A stretch of 14,878 nt of DNA from CBDUUP01 sp965370435 (GTDB lineage: Bacteria; Chloroflexota; Anaerolineae; Anaerolineales; UBA11579). Below the pieces are notes generated by a model. It saw nothing but the letters and a program-made list of their open reading frames with translations, was not told the origin of the DNA and did no database searches. Below, piece by piece: positions 1 through 7,800 of the stretch. The stretch's first letter is position 1. Each line of letters opens with the position of its first letter. The translations under genes and the position numbers were made by a program. The stretch covers positions 1 to 14,878 of the forward strand of contig CBDUUP010000069.1 of the NCBI GenBank assembly GCA_965370435.1, in the 5' to 3' direction.

Positions 1-1097
1 ACTCAATATACATCCAATTTGGTTCAACCGATGATAATATCGGCGCATATTATCTCAACCAATTGAGACAGCTTGAATTCCAACTGGAACCACAGACCTT
101 GGGCAGCAATGTGCTGACTCAACTCATCGAGGATCGCATTATCCGCGATAAAGCCAAAGAATTGGGTATCACCGTCACCGAAGAAGAAATTGAAAAAGGA
201 ATCGAAGAATTCTTCCGATATTTTCCTGGAGGGCTACCCACGGCCAGCGTTACGCCAACCATGGGGCTAACCTCGACCTTCTCCGAGACCCAACTCGCAA
301 TTGTCACCATCACTTCCACGCCGACTGAGACCGCCACGCCTACCAGCACACTCACTTTCACGCCGGAGCCAACCTGGACGCCCAACCTCACGGCCACGCT
401 GACCAGCACCGCAACCGTCCCGCCCACCCTGGCCCCAACTAATACGCCCTCAGGCCCCACCGACACGCCTTCCCCCACCCTCACCCCCACCGACTTCACT
501 TTAGAGTCCTTTCAGGAAACCTACGATTCCTATTTGTCCGAACTTTATAATGAAATTCGGTATCGAGAAAATGCGTTCCGCGCCATAATCGAAAGCCAAT
601 TGTATCGAGAAAAAGTTTTTGAGGCCGTCACTGCAGAGATAACGCCTTTTCTAGATCAGGTCTGGGCGCGCCACATTCTTGTAGAAGATGAAGAAACCGC
701 CCTTGACCTGATTGAACGCATCGAAAATGGGGAAGATTGGGTCGCATTGGCGGCTGAATTTTCTACCGACGACGCCACGAAAGATATTGGCGGAAATCTG
801 GATTGGTTCACCGTCGGTAAAATGGATACAGAATTCGAAAAAGTGGCTTTCAACACCCCCATTGGCAGAATAACTACCGCCCATTCCACATTTGGATGGC
901 ATATTATCCAGGTGCTTGGGCATGAGGAACGCCAACTTTCCGTCTCGGATTACGACCAGCTACTCCGAGAAACTTTTGGTGAGTGGCTTACCCGAACTCG
1001 AAATCTTAACGAAGTGGTAATTTTAGAGTACTGGGTTGAACGAGTTCCCCTCAAACCGTCAATCCCACCGGGAGCAAGCACTCTGAACATGCCTTAA
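1..1097 (+). CDS. SurA/PrsA-like parvulin-type peptidyl-prolyl cis-trans isomerase, 5'-truncated
   Basis: The reading frame is open from base 3, so the gene starts upstream of the window; the TTG at 63 is not a credible start. The visible part has three regions. A helical SurA_N-like segment ends near base 236. A Thr/Pro/Ser-rich low-complexity linker of about 86 residues covers bases 237-494. After a second helical segment, a parvulin (PpiC/rotamase) domain covers about bases 657-932. It shows the family hallmarks: an ARHILV strand with the conserved His, an LAAEFS helix, an IGGNLDWF turn and a final FGWHIIQV strand with the second His. Members fold exported proteins outside the cytoplasmic membrane, usually membrane-anchored or as lipoproteins; the anchor would lie in the missing N-terminus. 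The linker falls between the two helical parts of the chaperone domain, an unusual place. It is followed by an intrinsic terminator, so this is the last gene of its unit. The family call is firm; the exact client role is unknown. Confidence 0.88.
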   Translation, partial: SIYIQFGSTDDNIGAYYLNQLRQLEFQLEPQTLGSNVLTQLIEDRIIRDKAKELGITVTEEEIEKGIEEFFRYFPGGLPTASVTPTMGLTSTFSETQLAIVTITSTPTETATPTSTLTFTPEPTWTPNLTATLTSTATVPPTLAPTNTPSGPTDTPSPTLTPTDFTLESFQETYDSYLSELYNEIRYRENAFRAIIESQLYREKVFEAVTAEITPFLDQVWARHILVEDEETALDLIERIENGEDWVALAAEFSTDDATKDIGGNLDWFTVGKMDTEFEKVAFNTPIGRITTAHSTFGWHIIQVLGHEERQLSVSDYDQLLRETFGEWLTRTRNLNEVVILEYWVERVPLKPSIPPGASTLNMP

Positions 1098-1122
1098 CCG
1101 GGACACAACTTTTAGAGGACAT

Positions 1123-1162
1123 AACTTGCATGGGTAATAGTATGCCCATGCAAGTTTTTTTT
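1123..1162 (+). terminator. Rho-independent terminator after the PPIase gene
   Basis: A perfect 12-bp inverted repeat (arms 1123-1134 and 1145-1156, 10-nt loop) runs into eight consecutive T residues (1155-1162). It starts 25 nt after the PPIase stop codon. Stem, short loop and T-tract are all textbook for intrinsic termination on the + strand. Confidence 0.9.
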
Positions 1163-1231
1163 ATTAACGGTTGGGATCGCTTAGGGCGCGTCTAGATATA
1201 TATATTCTCTTTTTGTGTAAATTTTCTGATC

Positions 1232-1367
1232 GAAGTAGCTTACCTGATCCACCAGTCAATGCAGTTCCTGTTTTTTTACACCAAGACACGAAGACACAAA
1301 TTTTTTGTTTTTCTTAGTGTCTTTGAGTCTTCGTGGTTAATATTTTTATACTGCATTACTCTACTTC
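1232..1367. repeat. MITE-like nested inverted repeat with AAGACACGAAGACAC-type core
   Basis: The gap 1098-1455 holds no gene. After the terminator it carries this palindromic element. Three pairs of arms nest inside one another: GAAGTAG (1232-1238) with CTACTTC (1361-1367); AATGCAGT (1258-1265) with ACTGCATT (1350-1357); and an imperfect core at about 1279-1298 (ACCAAGACACGAAGACAC) with about 1317-1337. The core resembles a dispersed repeat seen in many environmental bacterial genomes, from memory. It has no coding capacity. It could be a non-autonomous mobile element or could fold as a long RNA hairpin. The remaining AT-rich sequence up to 1455 shows nothing I can name. Confidence 0.6.
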
Positions 1368-1455
1368 ATCAATATTTTACTTAACCGTCCAATAGCTTTA
1401 AATTTGCATAATTCTTCTGAATGCGGTATCCTTACAGCCTGAAAACTAACATAAA

Positions 1456-2088
1456 GTGACTTGCAATTTGAAACAAAAATACTTCATCAATTCCCACAAA
1501 GGCGTCACCGGCATCGCCATCCTTCTGCTGATGGCATCCTTCAACCAATGGCAAAACACCACCGCCTGGATATATCTGGCGCTCCATGGAACCTATGGCA
1601 TTTTATGGGTCCTCAAGAGTTGGATATTCCCCGATAAGCGCTTTGAAGAAAAAGCCAGCGTTATCTATGCAGCCGTCATCTGGGGCGGCTTGACCCTTTA
1701 CTGGGTCTCGCCGTGGATACTCACCTCCCAGAATGTGCAAGCTCCGGCCTGGTATATGGGAATTTGCATCAGCATATTTGGGATGGGTCTATTCCTGCAT
1801 TTCGCCTCCGACATGCAGAAATACACCGCCCTCAAACTTCGCCCCAACCATTTGATCACCGATGGGTTCTGGACAATGGTGCGCAACCCCAATTATTTAG
1901 GCGAACTCCTCATCTACACCGGATTTGGATTGCTGGCCATGCACTGGCTCCCCTTGGTCATTCTGCTTCTTTTTATCGCCGTGGAATGGGTTCCGAATAT
2001 GCGCATGAAAGACCGCTCCCTCTCCCGCTATCCAGATTTTGCCCAATACAAACGCCGGACCAAGATGTTCATCCCGTTTTTATTCTAA
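1456..2088 (+). CDS. Integral membrane protein, DUF1295 / isoprenylcysteine carboxyl methyltransferase-like family
   Basis: The product is 210 aa with about five hydrophobic segments (near residues 17-29, 37-56, 67-89, 97-117 and 149-178). The C-terminal third carries the family hallmark: LITDGFW, then VRNPNYLGE (142-150), a long hydrophobic stretch and SRYPDFAQYKRRT (190-202). This pattern is shared by DUF1295, steroid 5-alpha-reductase-like proteins and ICMT-type membrane methyltransferases, where the NPxYxGE and RYPxYxxYxxR segments line the cofactor site. The substrate cannot be told from sequence; an isoprenoid or lipid is plausible. The GTG start at 1456 is the only start upstream of the conserved region, since an in-frame TAA lies at 1447-1449; no clear Shine-Dalgarno is visible, and a TTG at 1468 is the alternative. 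The gene stands alone between repeat-rich gaps. Confidence 0.75.
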   Translation: MTCNLKQKYFINSHKGVTGIAILLLMASFNQWQNTTAWIYLALHGTYGILWVLKSWIFPDKRFEEKASVIYAAVIWGGLTLYWVSPWILTSQNVQAPAWYMGICISIFGMGLFLHFASDMQKYTALKLRPNHLITDGFWTMVRNPNYLGELLIYTGFGLLAMHWLPLVILLLFIAVEWVPNMRMKDRSLSRYPDFAQYKRRTKMFIPFLF

Positions 2089-2111
2089 GCAAATGCGCCT
2101 ATGAAAATTGA

Positions 2112-2257
2112 TTAGGATTTACGCAGTTGAAAGACTTAATGGCAACCTTGCGTAGGTTCCTCTGTTTATAAAGGAATTTTATACTTTACAATCGTTTGCA
2201 TACTGTGTAATTTCTCAAAACACCTTCGCAAGGTTTCTGAAGTGCGTAAGTCCTATT
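2112..2257. repeat. MITE-like element with TAGGAnTTACGCA terminal inverted repeats
   Basis: The gap 2089-2394 has no gene. This ~146-bp element has imperfect 17-nt terminal inverted repeats: 2112-2128 and 2241-2257, 14 of 17 paired, core TAGGA-TTACGCA. An inner inverted pair follows (AACCTTGCGTAGGT near 2144-2157 against ACCTTCGCAAGGTT near 2222-2235, one mismatch). The ~65-nt centre is AT-rich and non-coding. Nested palindromic ends and lack of coding capacity fit a non-autonomous transposable element. The TAGGACTTACGCA end resembles a repeat abundant in cyanobacteria and Chloroflexota, from memory. Confidence 0.6.
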
Positions 2258-2290
2258 GATATAAAAATCTACGCTGTGCGCAATTGCCCA

Positions 2291-2340
2291 GTGATTGAAT
2301 GCTTTTTCAATCACCGTGATTTGAATGCTTTTTCAATCAC
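2291..2340. repeat. Tandem pair of near-identical hairpins (GTGATTGAA...TTCAATCAC)
   Basis: Two units, 2291-2314 and 2316-2340, are identical except for one extra T in the second. Unit 1 is a perfect 9-bp stem (GTGATTGAA / TTCAATCAC) with a 6-nt loop. The array lies between the 2112-2257 element and the 3' end of the convergent PspC gene, so it may also act as a transcript-end structure on either strand. Confidence 0.8.
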
Positions 2341-2349
2341 CTAACAACA

Positions 2350-2374
2350 GGATGAACCAGAAAGAACATCATCC
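2350..2374 (-). terminator. Weak stem-loop downstream of the PspC gene
   Basis: A 6-bp perfect inverted repeat (2350-2355 and 2369-2374, 13-nt loop) begins 20 nt past the PspC stop on the minus strand and is followed by a T-rich but interrupted TGTTGTT. It is a possible weak intrinsic terminator, with no uniform T-tract. Confidence 0.3.
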
Positions 2375-2394
2375 CTCCTCTGGCGCTATGGAGT

Positions 2395-2589
2395 TTATCC
2401 GTTTGGGATAATGATCCATAACAACAAATAGAGCAATATCCCCGGCACACCGCCGGGTATTAAGGCCAGCAAAAACCCCAACCGGAACCAGAAGGTGCTG
2501 ATCCCGAAGAACTCAGACATACCGCCGCTTACGCCCGCAAGAACCCGGTTACGTCGGGAGCGGCGAAGCGTCTTAGTAGTAGCATTCAT
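2395..2589 (-). CDS. PspC-domain miniprotein
   Basis: This is a 64-residue protein that consists of little more than one PspC domain. It has a basic N-terminus (KTLRRSRRNRVLAGV), the SGGMSEFFGI segment matching the family pattern GVxGGxAEYFGID, then a FRLGFLLAL helix and the terminal YLLLWIIIPNG. PspC proteins are small cytoplasmic-membrane proteins linked to envelope-stress (phage-shock) responses. Stand-alone copies are common outside proteobacteria and often lack pspA or pspB beside them, as here. Two ATGs are adjacent (2592 and 2589). AGGAG at 2601-2597 is 4 nt from the first and 7 nt from the second, so I chose the second; the difference is one Met. The gene is divergent from the hydrolase at 2808, with about 215 nt between them. 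Confidence 0.85.
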   Translation of the reverse strand: MNATTKTLRRSRRNRVLAGVSGGMSEFFGISTFWFRLGFLLALIPGGVPGILLYLLLWIIIPNG

Positions 2590-2710
2590 CATCTATCTCC
2601 TTTATTTCTCGTTATCTATTCTTACTTATATATACGGAAAATCTCACCGTGAGTTGCATGTTGGGTTTACACTTTGAGGCGTTAGTCTGTTCAAGTCTCA
2701 TCAAGGGTAG

Positions 2711-2773
2711 TTTTTTTCTCTGTGTGCTCTGTGAGCTTGGTGAGCTCGGTCGAACCGTCTCTGTGGTAAAAAG
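2711..2773. repeat. Composite of two dispersed repeat motifs
   Basis: A CTCTGTG-rich repeat (TTTTTTTCTCTGTGTGCTC from 2711, resuming CTCTGTGGTAAAAAG at 2759-2773) appears interrupted by 2734-2758, which has the GGTGAGCTCGGTCGAACC motif. Both resemble dispersed repeats of environmental bacteria from memory. The element lies in the leader of the hydrolase gene, ending 34 nt before its ATG. Confidence 0.5.
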
Positions 2774-2807
2774 TTTGTAATAAACATTCCATAAAAAGGA
2801 ACTCATG

Positions 2808-4466
2808 ATGGTCAAGAAAATTCAGTGGCTGATGTTGGGCTTATTGGGATCCATTTTGGTATTTGGATGTGGGCAGGCCGATATTCAGGAAATCCAAACC
2901 CGGGAAGAGATCGTGATGGTCCCCATGCAAGATGGCGTGCGTTTGGCAACTTCAACTTTCCTCCCTGCCGGTGATGGACCCTGGCCGGCCTTGCTGATGC
3001 GGACGCCTTACGACCGCAAAACGGATACATCTATAGCCGTTGATCTGACCAACCTGGGCGTCGCCGTTGTTCTCCAAGACATGCGCGGATATCATGATTC
3101 AATGGGCCTTGTCTCTGGTTTTTTCTCTGACCAGGAAGACGGCCACGCAACCTTGAATTGGATCGCCGCCCAACCCTGGAGCAATGGCCGCGTGGCAACC
3201 TTTGGCGGCTCCGCCCTGGGGATCGCCCAATATCTCCTGGCCCCCGGGGCCAACGATTCCTTGCGCTGCCAATGGGTGGAGGTCGCCACCCCAGACGTTT
3301 ACGGTGAAGCCGTTTTCCAGGGAGGCGTCTATCGGGATGAACTCGCCATTCAGTGGATGGAAGGCAATTTCAGCAGCCATCTCATTGAACCCTTCAAGGC
3401 CCATCCATTGAACACCGATTACTGGGAAGCCGTGCAGATCACCGATGAATATGATGCCATAAACGTCCCCGCAATGCACGTCAGCGGCTGGCACGATATT
3501 TTCGCCCGCGGGACGATTGCGGCATTTCTGGGCTATCAAAACCAGGGCGGCGAGGGGGCGGTAGGACAACAACACCTTATCATGGGGCCGTGGACCCACG
3601 ATATCAATTCGTCCATTGTTGGCGAACTCACCTATCCAGATGCAGTCCTTGAAGACTATGACGCCTGGCAAGAAACTTGGCTGAATGCCTGCTTATTCAA
3701 AGACCGGCAAGCTCAAAAAGAAGTAGATTCGCTTCCCGTGGTGCAATATTTCAGCATGGGCGCGGTAGGCGAGGATGGCGCTCCAGGTAATATTTGGCAA
3801 ACCGCCGAAACCTGGCCGCCGTCCGGCGCAACCAATCTTATTCTCTATTTGAACGCAAATGGCCTCCTGGGGCGGCATCCTCCAGATATTGGCGGTGGAG
3901 GCGATACTTTTCTTTATGATCCAAGCAACCCGGTTCCGACCATTGGGGGGGCAAACCTGCATCTTGAAGCTGGCGCTTTTGACCAGCGCGCTATTGAAAC
4001 TCGCGAGGACGTTCTCGTGTACACGACTTCCTGGCTGCACGAACCTCTGGAAGTGACCGGCAACCTGCAAGCCTTTATATGGATGGTGACCAACGTACCC
4101 GACACGGACATCATTGTCCGTTTGACCGACGTATATCCAGATGGCCGCTCAATGTTGGTCGCCGAAGGAATTTTGCGTGCCCGCTACCATGACAGCCCCA
4201 ATTTCACGTCCTGGGAATTTCTTGAGCCGGGCCGCCCTTATCGACTCAGCATAGATTTGGGGCCTACCAGCATCGTCTTCAACACTGACCATCGCATCCG
4301 CATAAGCATCACCTCATCCAGCGTTCCCCGCTTCCTCCCCAACCCCAATACCGGCGCCATGTATCTAGGCCCCGGCGAAACCGGCTGGATCGCCCATACC
4401 TCAATCTTGCATAACGCCCAGTATCCATCGGTGATAATTTTACCGGTCATGGAAAATCAGCCCTGA
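2808..4466 (+). CDS. Secreted lipoprotein hydrolase, CocE/NonD (X-Pro dipeptidyl-peptidase S15-like) family
   Basis: The product is about 552 aa. The N-terminus is a lipoprotein signal peptide: lysines, a hydrophobic stretch, and a VFGC lipobox with Cys21. The rest matches the CocE/NonD alpha/beta-hydrolase family (Pfam S15). It has a RTPYDR motif with Tyr68, the position of the oxyanion-hole Tyr of cocaine esterase, and the nucleophile elbow GGSALG with Ser135. Asp230 lies in GWHDIF and His264 in GPWTHD, and a C-terminal jelly-roll (X-Pro dipeptidyl-peptidase C domain, about 360-550) ends the protein. The triad is complete, so an active esterase, acylase or peptidase is likely; the substrate is unknown. 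AAGGA at 2796-2800 is 7 nt from the ATG at 2808 and 4 nt from the ATG at 2805, so I preferred 2808. It is monocistronic, with a possible terminator only at 4775-4800 beyond a repeat block. Confidence 0.88.
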   Translation: MVKKIQWLMLGLLGSILVFGCGQADIQEIQTREEIVMVPMQDGVRLATSTFLPAGDGPWPALLMRTPYDRKTDTSIAVDLTNLGVAVVLQDMRGYHDSMGLVSGFFSDQEDGHATLNWIAAQPWSNGRVATFGGSALGIAQYLLAPGANDSLRCQWVEVATPDVYGEAVFQGGVYRDELAIQWMEGNFSSHLIEPFKAHPLNTDYWEAVQITDEYDAINVPAMHVSGWHDIFARGTIAAFLGYQNQGGEGAVGQQHLIMGPWTHDINSSIVGELTYPDAVLEDYDAWQETWLNACLFKDRQAQKEVDSLPVVQYFSMGAVGEDGAPGNIWQTAETWPPSGATNLILYLNANGLLGRHPPDIGGGGDTFLYDPSNPVPTIGGANLHLEAGAFDQRAIETREDVLVYTTSWLHEPLEVTGNLQAFIWMVTNVPDTDIIVRLTDVYPDGRSMLVAEGILRARYHDSPNFTSWEFLEPGRPYRLSIDLGPTSIVFNTDHRIRISITSSSVPRFLPNPNTGAMYLGPGETGWIAHTSILHNAQYPSVIILPVMENQP

Positions 4467-4774
4467 CAAGACAGAAAGAGCCTGAGAGACACTTCGGGGT
4501 TGGGTCATAACAACCATCGCCGCCGTAGGGGCGACCCGCTTGACGTGAGCCTTGCCGAATGTTGGGTCGCTCTGCGAACACAAATTCTGTCATTCCGAGC
4601 GCACCACAGAGCCACAAGTCCTGTTCAGGGGAAAAGAAACATCCTCTCTCTTGTAGGGGAGGACTGAGTCCGCCCCGGCGCGCCAACCCCCATAACCTTA
4701 CCCAGAAACCCTGAAGTTTCTTAGTAGGAGGGCAGCTTTATCGCCCAACCCGTCCTGAGCTTGTCGAAGGAAGG
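4467..4774. repeat. Gene-free mosaic of dispersed palindromic repeat fragments
   Basis: No coding sequence is credible here. The stretch strings together short pieces resembling well-known dispersed bacterial repeats: GTAGGGGCGACCCG near 4525-4538 with an inverted GGGTCGC at 4564-4570; TGTCATTCCGAGCGCA at 4588-4603; GGACTGAGTCC palindrome at 4661-4671; AGAAAC...GTTTCT hairpin at 4704-4721; and GTCCTGAGCTTGTCGAAGGA at 4752-4771. The positions and inverted repeats are visible; the family resemblance is recalled, not searched. Confidence 0.6.
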
Positions 4775-4800
4775 AATCCCTGTAAACTTGGGATTTTTTT
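4775..4800 (+). terminator. Probable Rho-independent terminator, + strand
   Basis: AATCCC (4775-4780) pairs with GGGATT (4790-4795) around a 9-nt loop and runs directly into T residues (4794-4800). The stem is short, but the T-tract is clean. It could end transcripts from the hydrolase gene about 310 nt upstream, and it protects the convergent smc gene. Confidence 0.55.
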
Positions 4801-4844
4801 ACCTTCCTCAGTTCTAAAAGGCCACGGTATCAGGGGAAAAGCTT

Positions 4845-4882
4845 TTCAGCGAATCAGTGTTTCAGCGATTCAGTGTTTCAGT
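4845..4882. repeat. 16-bp tandem repeat at the 3' end of smc
   Basis: TTCAGCGAATCAGTGT (4845-4860) is followed at once by TTCAGCGATTCAGTGT (4861-4876), with one mismatch, and by a partial third copy (4877-4882). It lies 12-49 nt past the smc stop codon. It overlaps the end of an AAAAGCTTTT palindrome. It resembles CAGTG-type repeats near gene ends in other genomes; no function is known. Confidence 0.75.
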
Positions 4883-4893
4883 CTTTTTCCAGC

Positions 4894-7800
4894 TTACGAA
4901 GAATAAATATCAGTGACCTCATCCAGTTTCAGACTGATGACCTGGCTGGCTGAATCGCGCCCCATGGTAACGCCATAGATGACGTCGGCGGCCTGAACGG
5001 TGTTGCGATTATGGGTGATAATGACGAACTGAGTCTGTTGGCTCAGTTCGGTCAACAACTCACGGAATCGTATGAGATTGGCCTCGTCGAGCATGGCGTC
5101 AACTTCATCCAGGAAACAAAACGGCGTCGGGGAGGTCTTTATGAGTGCAAATATCAATGCCGTAGCGGTAAGGCTGCGCTCACCGCCGGAAAGCAGAGAA
5201 AGGCCCTGGGTTCTACGGCCCGGCAGGCGCGCATCTATCTCTATTCCAGTCTCGGTGATATTATCCGGATCGGTTAAGATCAAGCGGGCCGTGCCGCCTC
5301 CAAAGAGCCGGGTGAATATGCCGCGAAACTCACGCGCTACCGCATCAAAGGTCTTGCGGAATTCGCGCTGCATCAACACATCCAACTCAGCGATCACCTC
5401 TTTTACGTCTTCCTCTGCGGCTTCCAAATCAGCCACCTGGGAGGTGAGAAATTCAAAGCGCTCCTGCACTTCCTGAAATTCATTTTGCGCCTCGGGATTG
5501 ATGGCCCCCATCCTGCGCAATTGGGTGCGCAAGCGGTTGAGGGTTTCGTCAGTCTCGGGGGAAAGTTCTTCCACCACCGCCAATCGCTCCACCAACCCCG
5601 CCAAAGGTAAAGGCGTGGGGCCGGAAACTTCTGGCGTATACTCAAAATCCACCAGCCCGAAGTCATCCTGGATTCGTTGTCTCAGGGTATCCAGAGCTTC
5701 TTGTTTGCGGGCCAGGGCGACTTGAGCCTGAGTGTTGTTGCGCTCGGCGCTGTTATATTGATGGCGGGAATCCGATTCACTATCCTGAATAGAATCTTGA
5801 TTCTTTTCAACCTCCTCCAATTCCGCCTCGGCTGGCTCGATCAATACCTGGATGGCTTCGATCTGTTCAGCGATCTCACTTTCCATCTGGCGCATTTCCA
5901 CCTTGCCAGAATCCAACTCAGACATCGAGTCTTCCTGCCCTGACAGACGGTCTTTCAGGGCGCGTTCCCTTTGAAGAGATTGTTGGGCGGACTGGGCGCG
6001 CTCCTCCCGGCGTGACCGGGCGTCTTCAACCGTCCGCTCTGACACCGCGGTCTGCTTCTCCCAGTGGGTCAATTGAGCCTGCGCTTCTTCCAGAGAAAGC
6101 CCCGCCAAAGCGGCCGATTGGCTGCGCATTGTTTCCCGCCCGCTGGCGATCTGGCCCTCAATCTGGCTGAACTCCGCCTTAATTTGCCGGATCTCCTCAT
6201 TGGAGCGGGTGATCTCGGCCTCCATGTTTCTCAGCGTTTCAGTCTGCCAATCTCGATTCCGCCGGGCTTGTTCGACTTCGACCACCGCCTCCTGATACAG
6301 GGTGAAGGTCTGCTCCTGCTGGGTTAGGGTGGACTGCAATTCGCCCTCAACCTCCCGTTGTTCGCTTTGTAGACCCTGGATATCCAGCTCCATCTGACCG
6401 ACCTGCTCCTCAAGAGCGGTTACTTTATCTTGATCCTTTTTTAGGGCTTCCCGCAATTCCCGCCGCTGGCGCGGGCGGCTCAAGGCCCCTGCGCCGCCTT
6501 CTTGCCCGGCCACAACCAGGCCGCTAGCGTGGAAGACCTCGCCGCGCAGCGTCACCGCTCGAACTTGTCCGCTCTGTTCTGACAAAACCCAGCGGGCCGC
6601 GGCCCGGTTTCGGACGATCAACACCTGGCCCAGAAGCAAGTCCACCGCCGGGCGAAGTTCCGGCGCCACCTTTATCAAATCCGAGGCCACCCCCAGACAA
6701 TCCTCCCCTGCTGGGGGAGTCAGCGGGGAAGGCGGCTTCAGCCGGTCTAAAGGCAGCAAGGCGGCCCGCACGTTCTCTCCGGTCACCAGATTGAGGGCCT
6801 TGTCCAAATCTCCTCCGGCCTCCAACAGCACCGCGTCCACATATTCGCCTAACGCCGCGGCGATGGCAGTTTCCAGTTCAGCCGGGATCTCCAACTGGCT
6901 GCTCAAGGCGCTATGCAGGCCTTGAAGCTGGGATTGCTGGGCGGCTTGCAGGAGCATCCGCGCGCCGCTGGCGTACCCCGCCAGGGCGTTATCAGCTTGC
7001 ACCAGCACTTCGAGCTGGGCTTGCTTTCGAGCGATCTCCGCCTGCGCCGAGGCGACCTCCGCCATAGTATGTTTGCGGGTCTCTTCAATCTGGCCGATCC
7101 GGTCCTGCGCCTGCCGCAATCTCTCTTCCACCTTCTTACGGTCAAGCAGAGCGCTCTCTCGGACGGCTCCGGCTTCTGCCAACCCTTCGCTCAAGAGGGA
7201 AACAGATTGTTCGGCTTTGAATACTGTGTTTTCAGAAGTTCCCAGAGTTTCTTGCAAAGCCGCAGACCGCGCTTCAAGATCAGTCTTGCGAACTTCCAAA
7301 CTCACTTGCCGGTTGTTCAACTCCTGGAGAGTTTCTTGGGTATCTTGAGATTTTTCTTCTACTTGCTGGCGTTCGAGCGCGCGATTCTCAAGTTTCTGGC
7401 GGGCTTGTTCAGCTTGTTCAATTGCATCATCGTATTCGAGCTGGGCCTGTTTCAAAACTTCATCCGAACGAGCCAGCCGGTCTTCATGCAAAAGCGCTTC
7501 TTCCTCTGCGCGGGTCAATTCGAGGGTCAAAGCCTGGCGCTGCTCTTCCAGGGAACGCAGTCTCTCACCGCCCACAGCCATGTCCCGGCTGACGTTCTCC
7601 CGGCCGGTGTGCAGTTGAGCCAGTTGGCGGTGCCAGGAATTCAGACGAGCACGTAAACTTTGGATATTCTCCCGATTCTCCGCCAACCGCTGGCCGAATT
7701 CAGTTTGTGTATTCCTGACCTTATGCAGATGGGTCTCTTGCTCTCGCGCAAGAGAGCGGGCGGAGGTGAAATCCCGCTGGGCGGCATGCCAATGGAAACC

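Noticed and set aside
119..499. Val/Gly-rich minus-strand frame (also 13208-13618 and 14272-14751)
   Set aside because: These are antisense readings of Thr/Pro-rich linkers; the valine-glycine repeats come from complementing ACN and CCN codons.
1713..2111. 132-residue frame overlapping the DUF1295 gene
   Set aside because: It is on the same strand, out of frame with a gene that shows clear family motifs, and lacks its own features.
2291..2340. Possible CRISPR array
   Set aside because: Only two units exist, separated by a single base, each self-complementary, with no spacers and no cas genes.
4845..4882. Possible CRISPR or iteron array
   Set aside because: Two and a half contiguous 16-mers without spacers, no replication gene nearby; a simple tandem duplication is enough.
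6690..6735. Proline-rich PPSPLTPPAG in the SMC hinge, with a CTCCCC/GGGGAG hairpin in the DNA, as a possible repeat insertion
   Set aside because: The surrounding hinge sequence is collinear with the family, and this spot is a variable loop in SMC hinges. I recall similar proline-rich loops in related proteins, so an insertion is not supported.
6913..7656. A 247-residue open frame on the + strand
   Set aside because: It is wholly antisense to the coiled-coil part of smc, has no recognisable domain, and several equal frames overlap it. GC-rich coiled-coil codons commonly leave antisense frames open.
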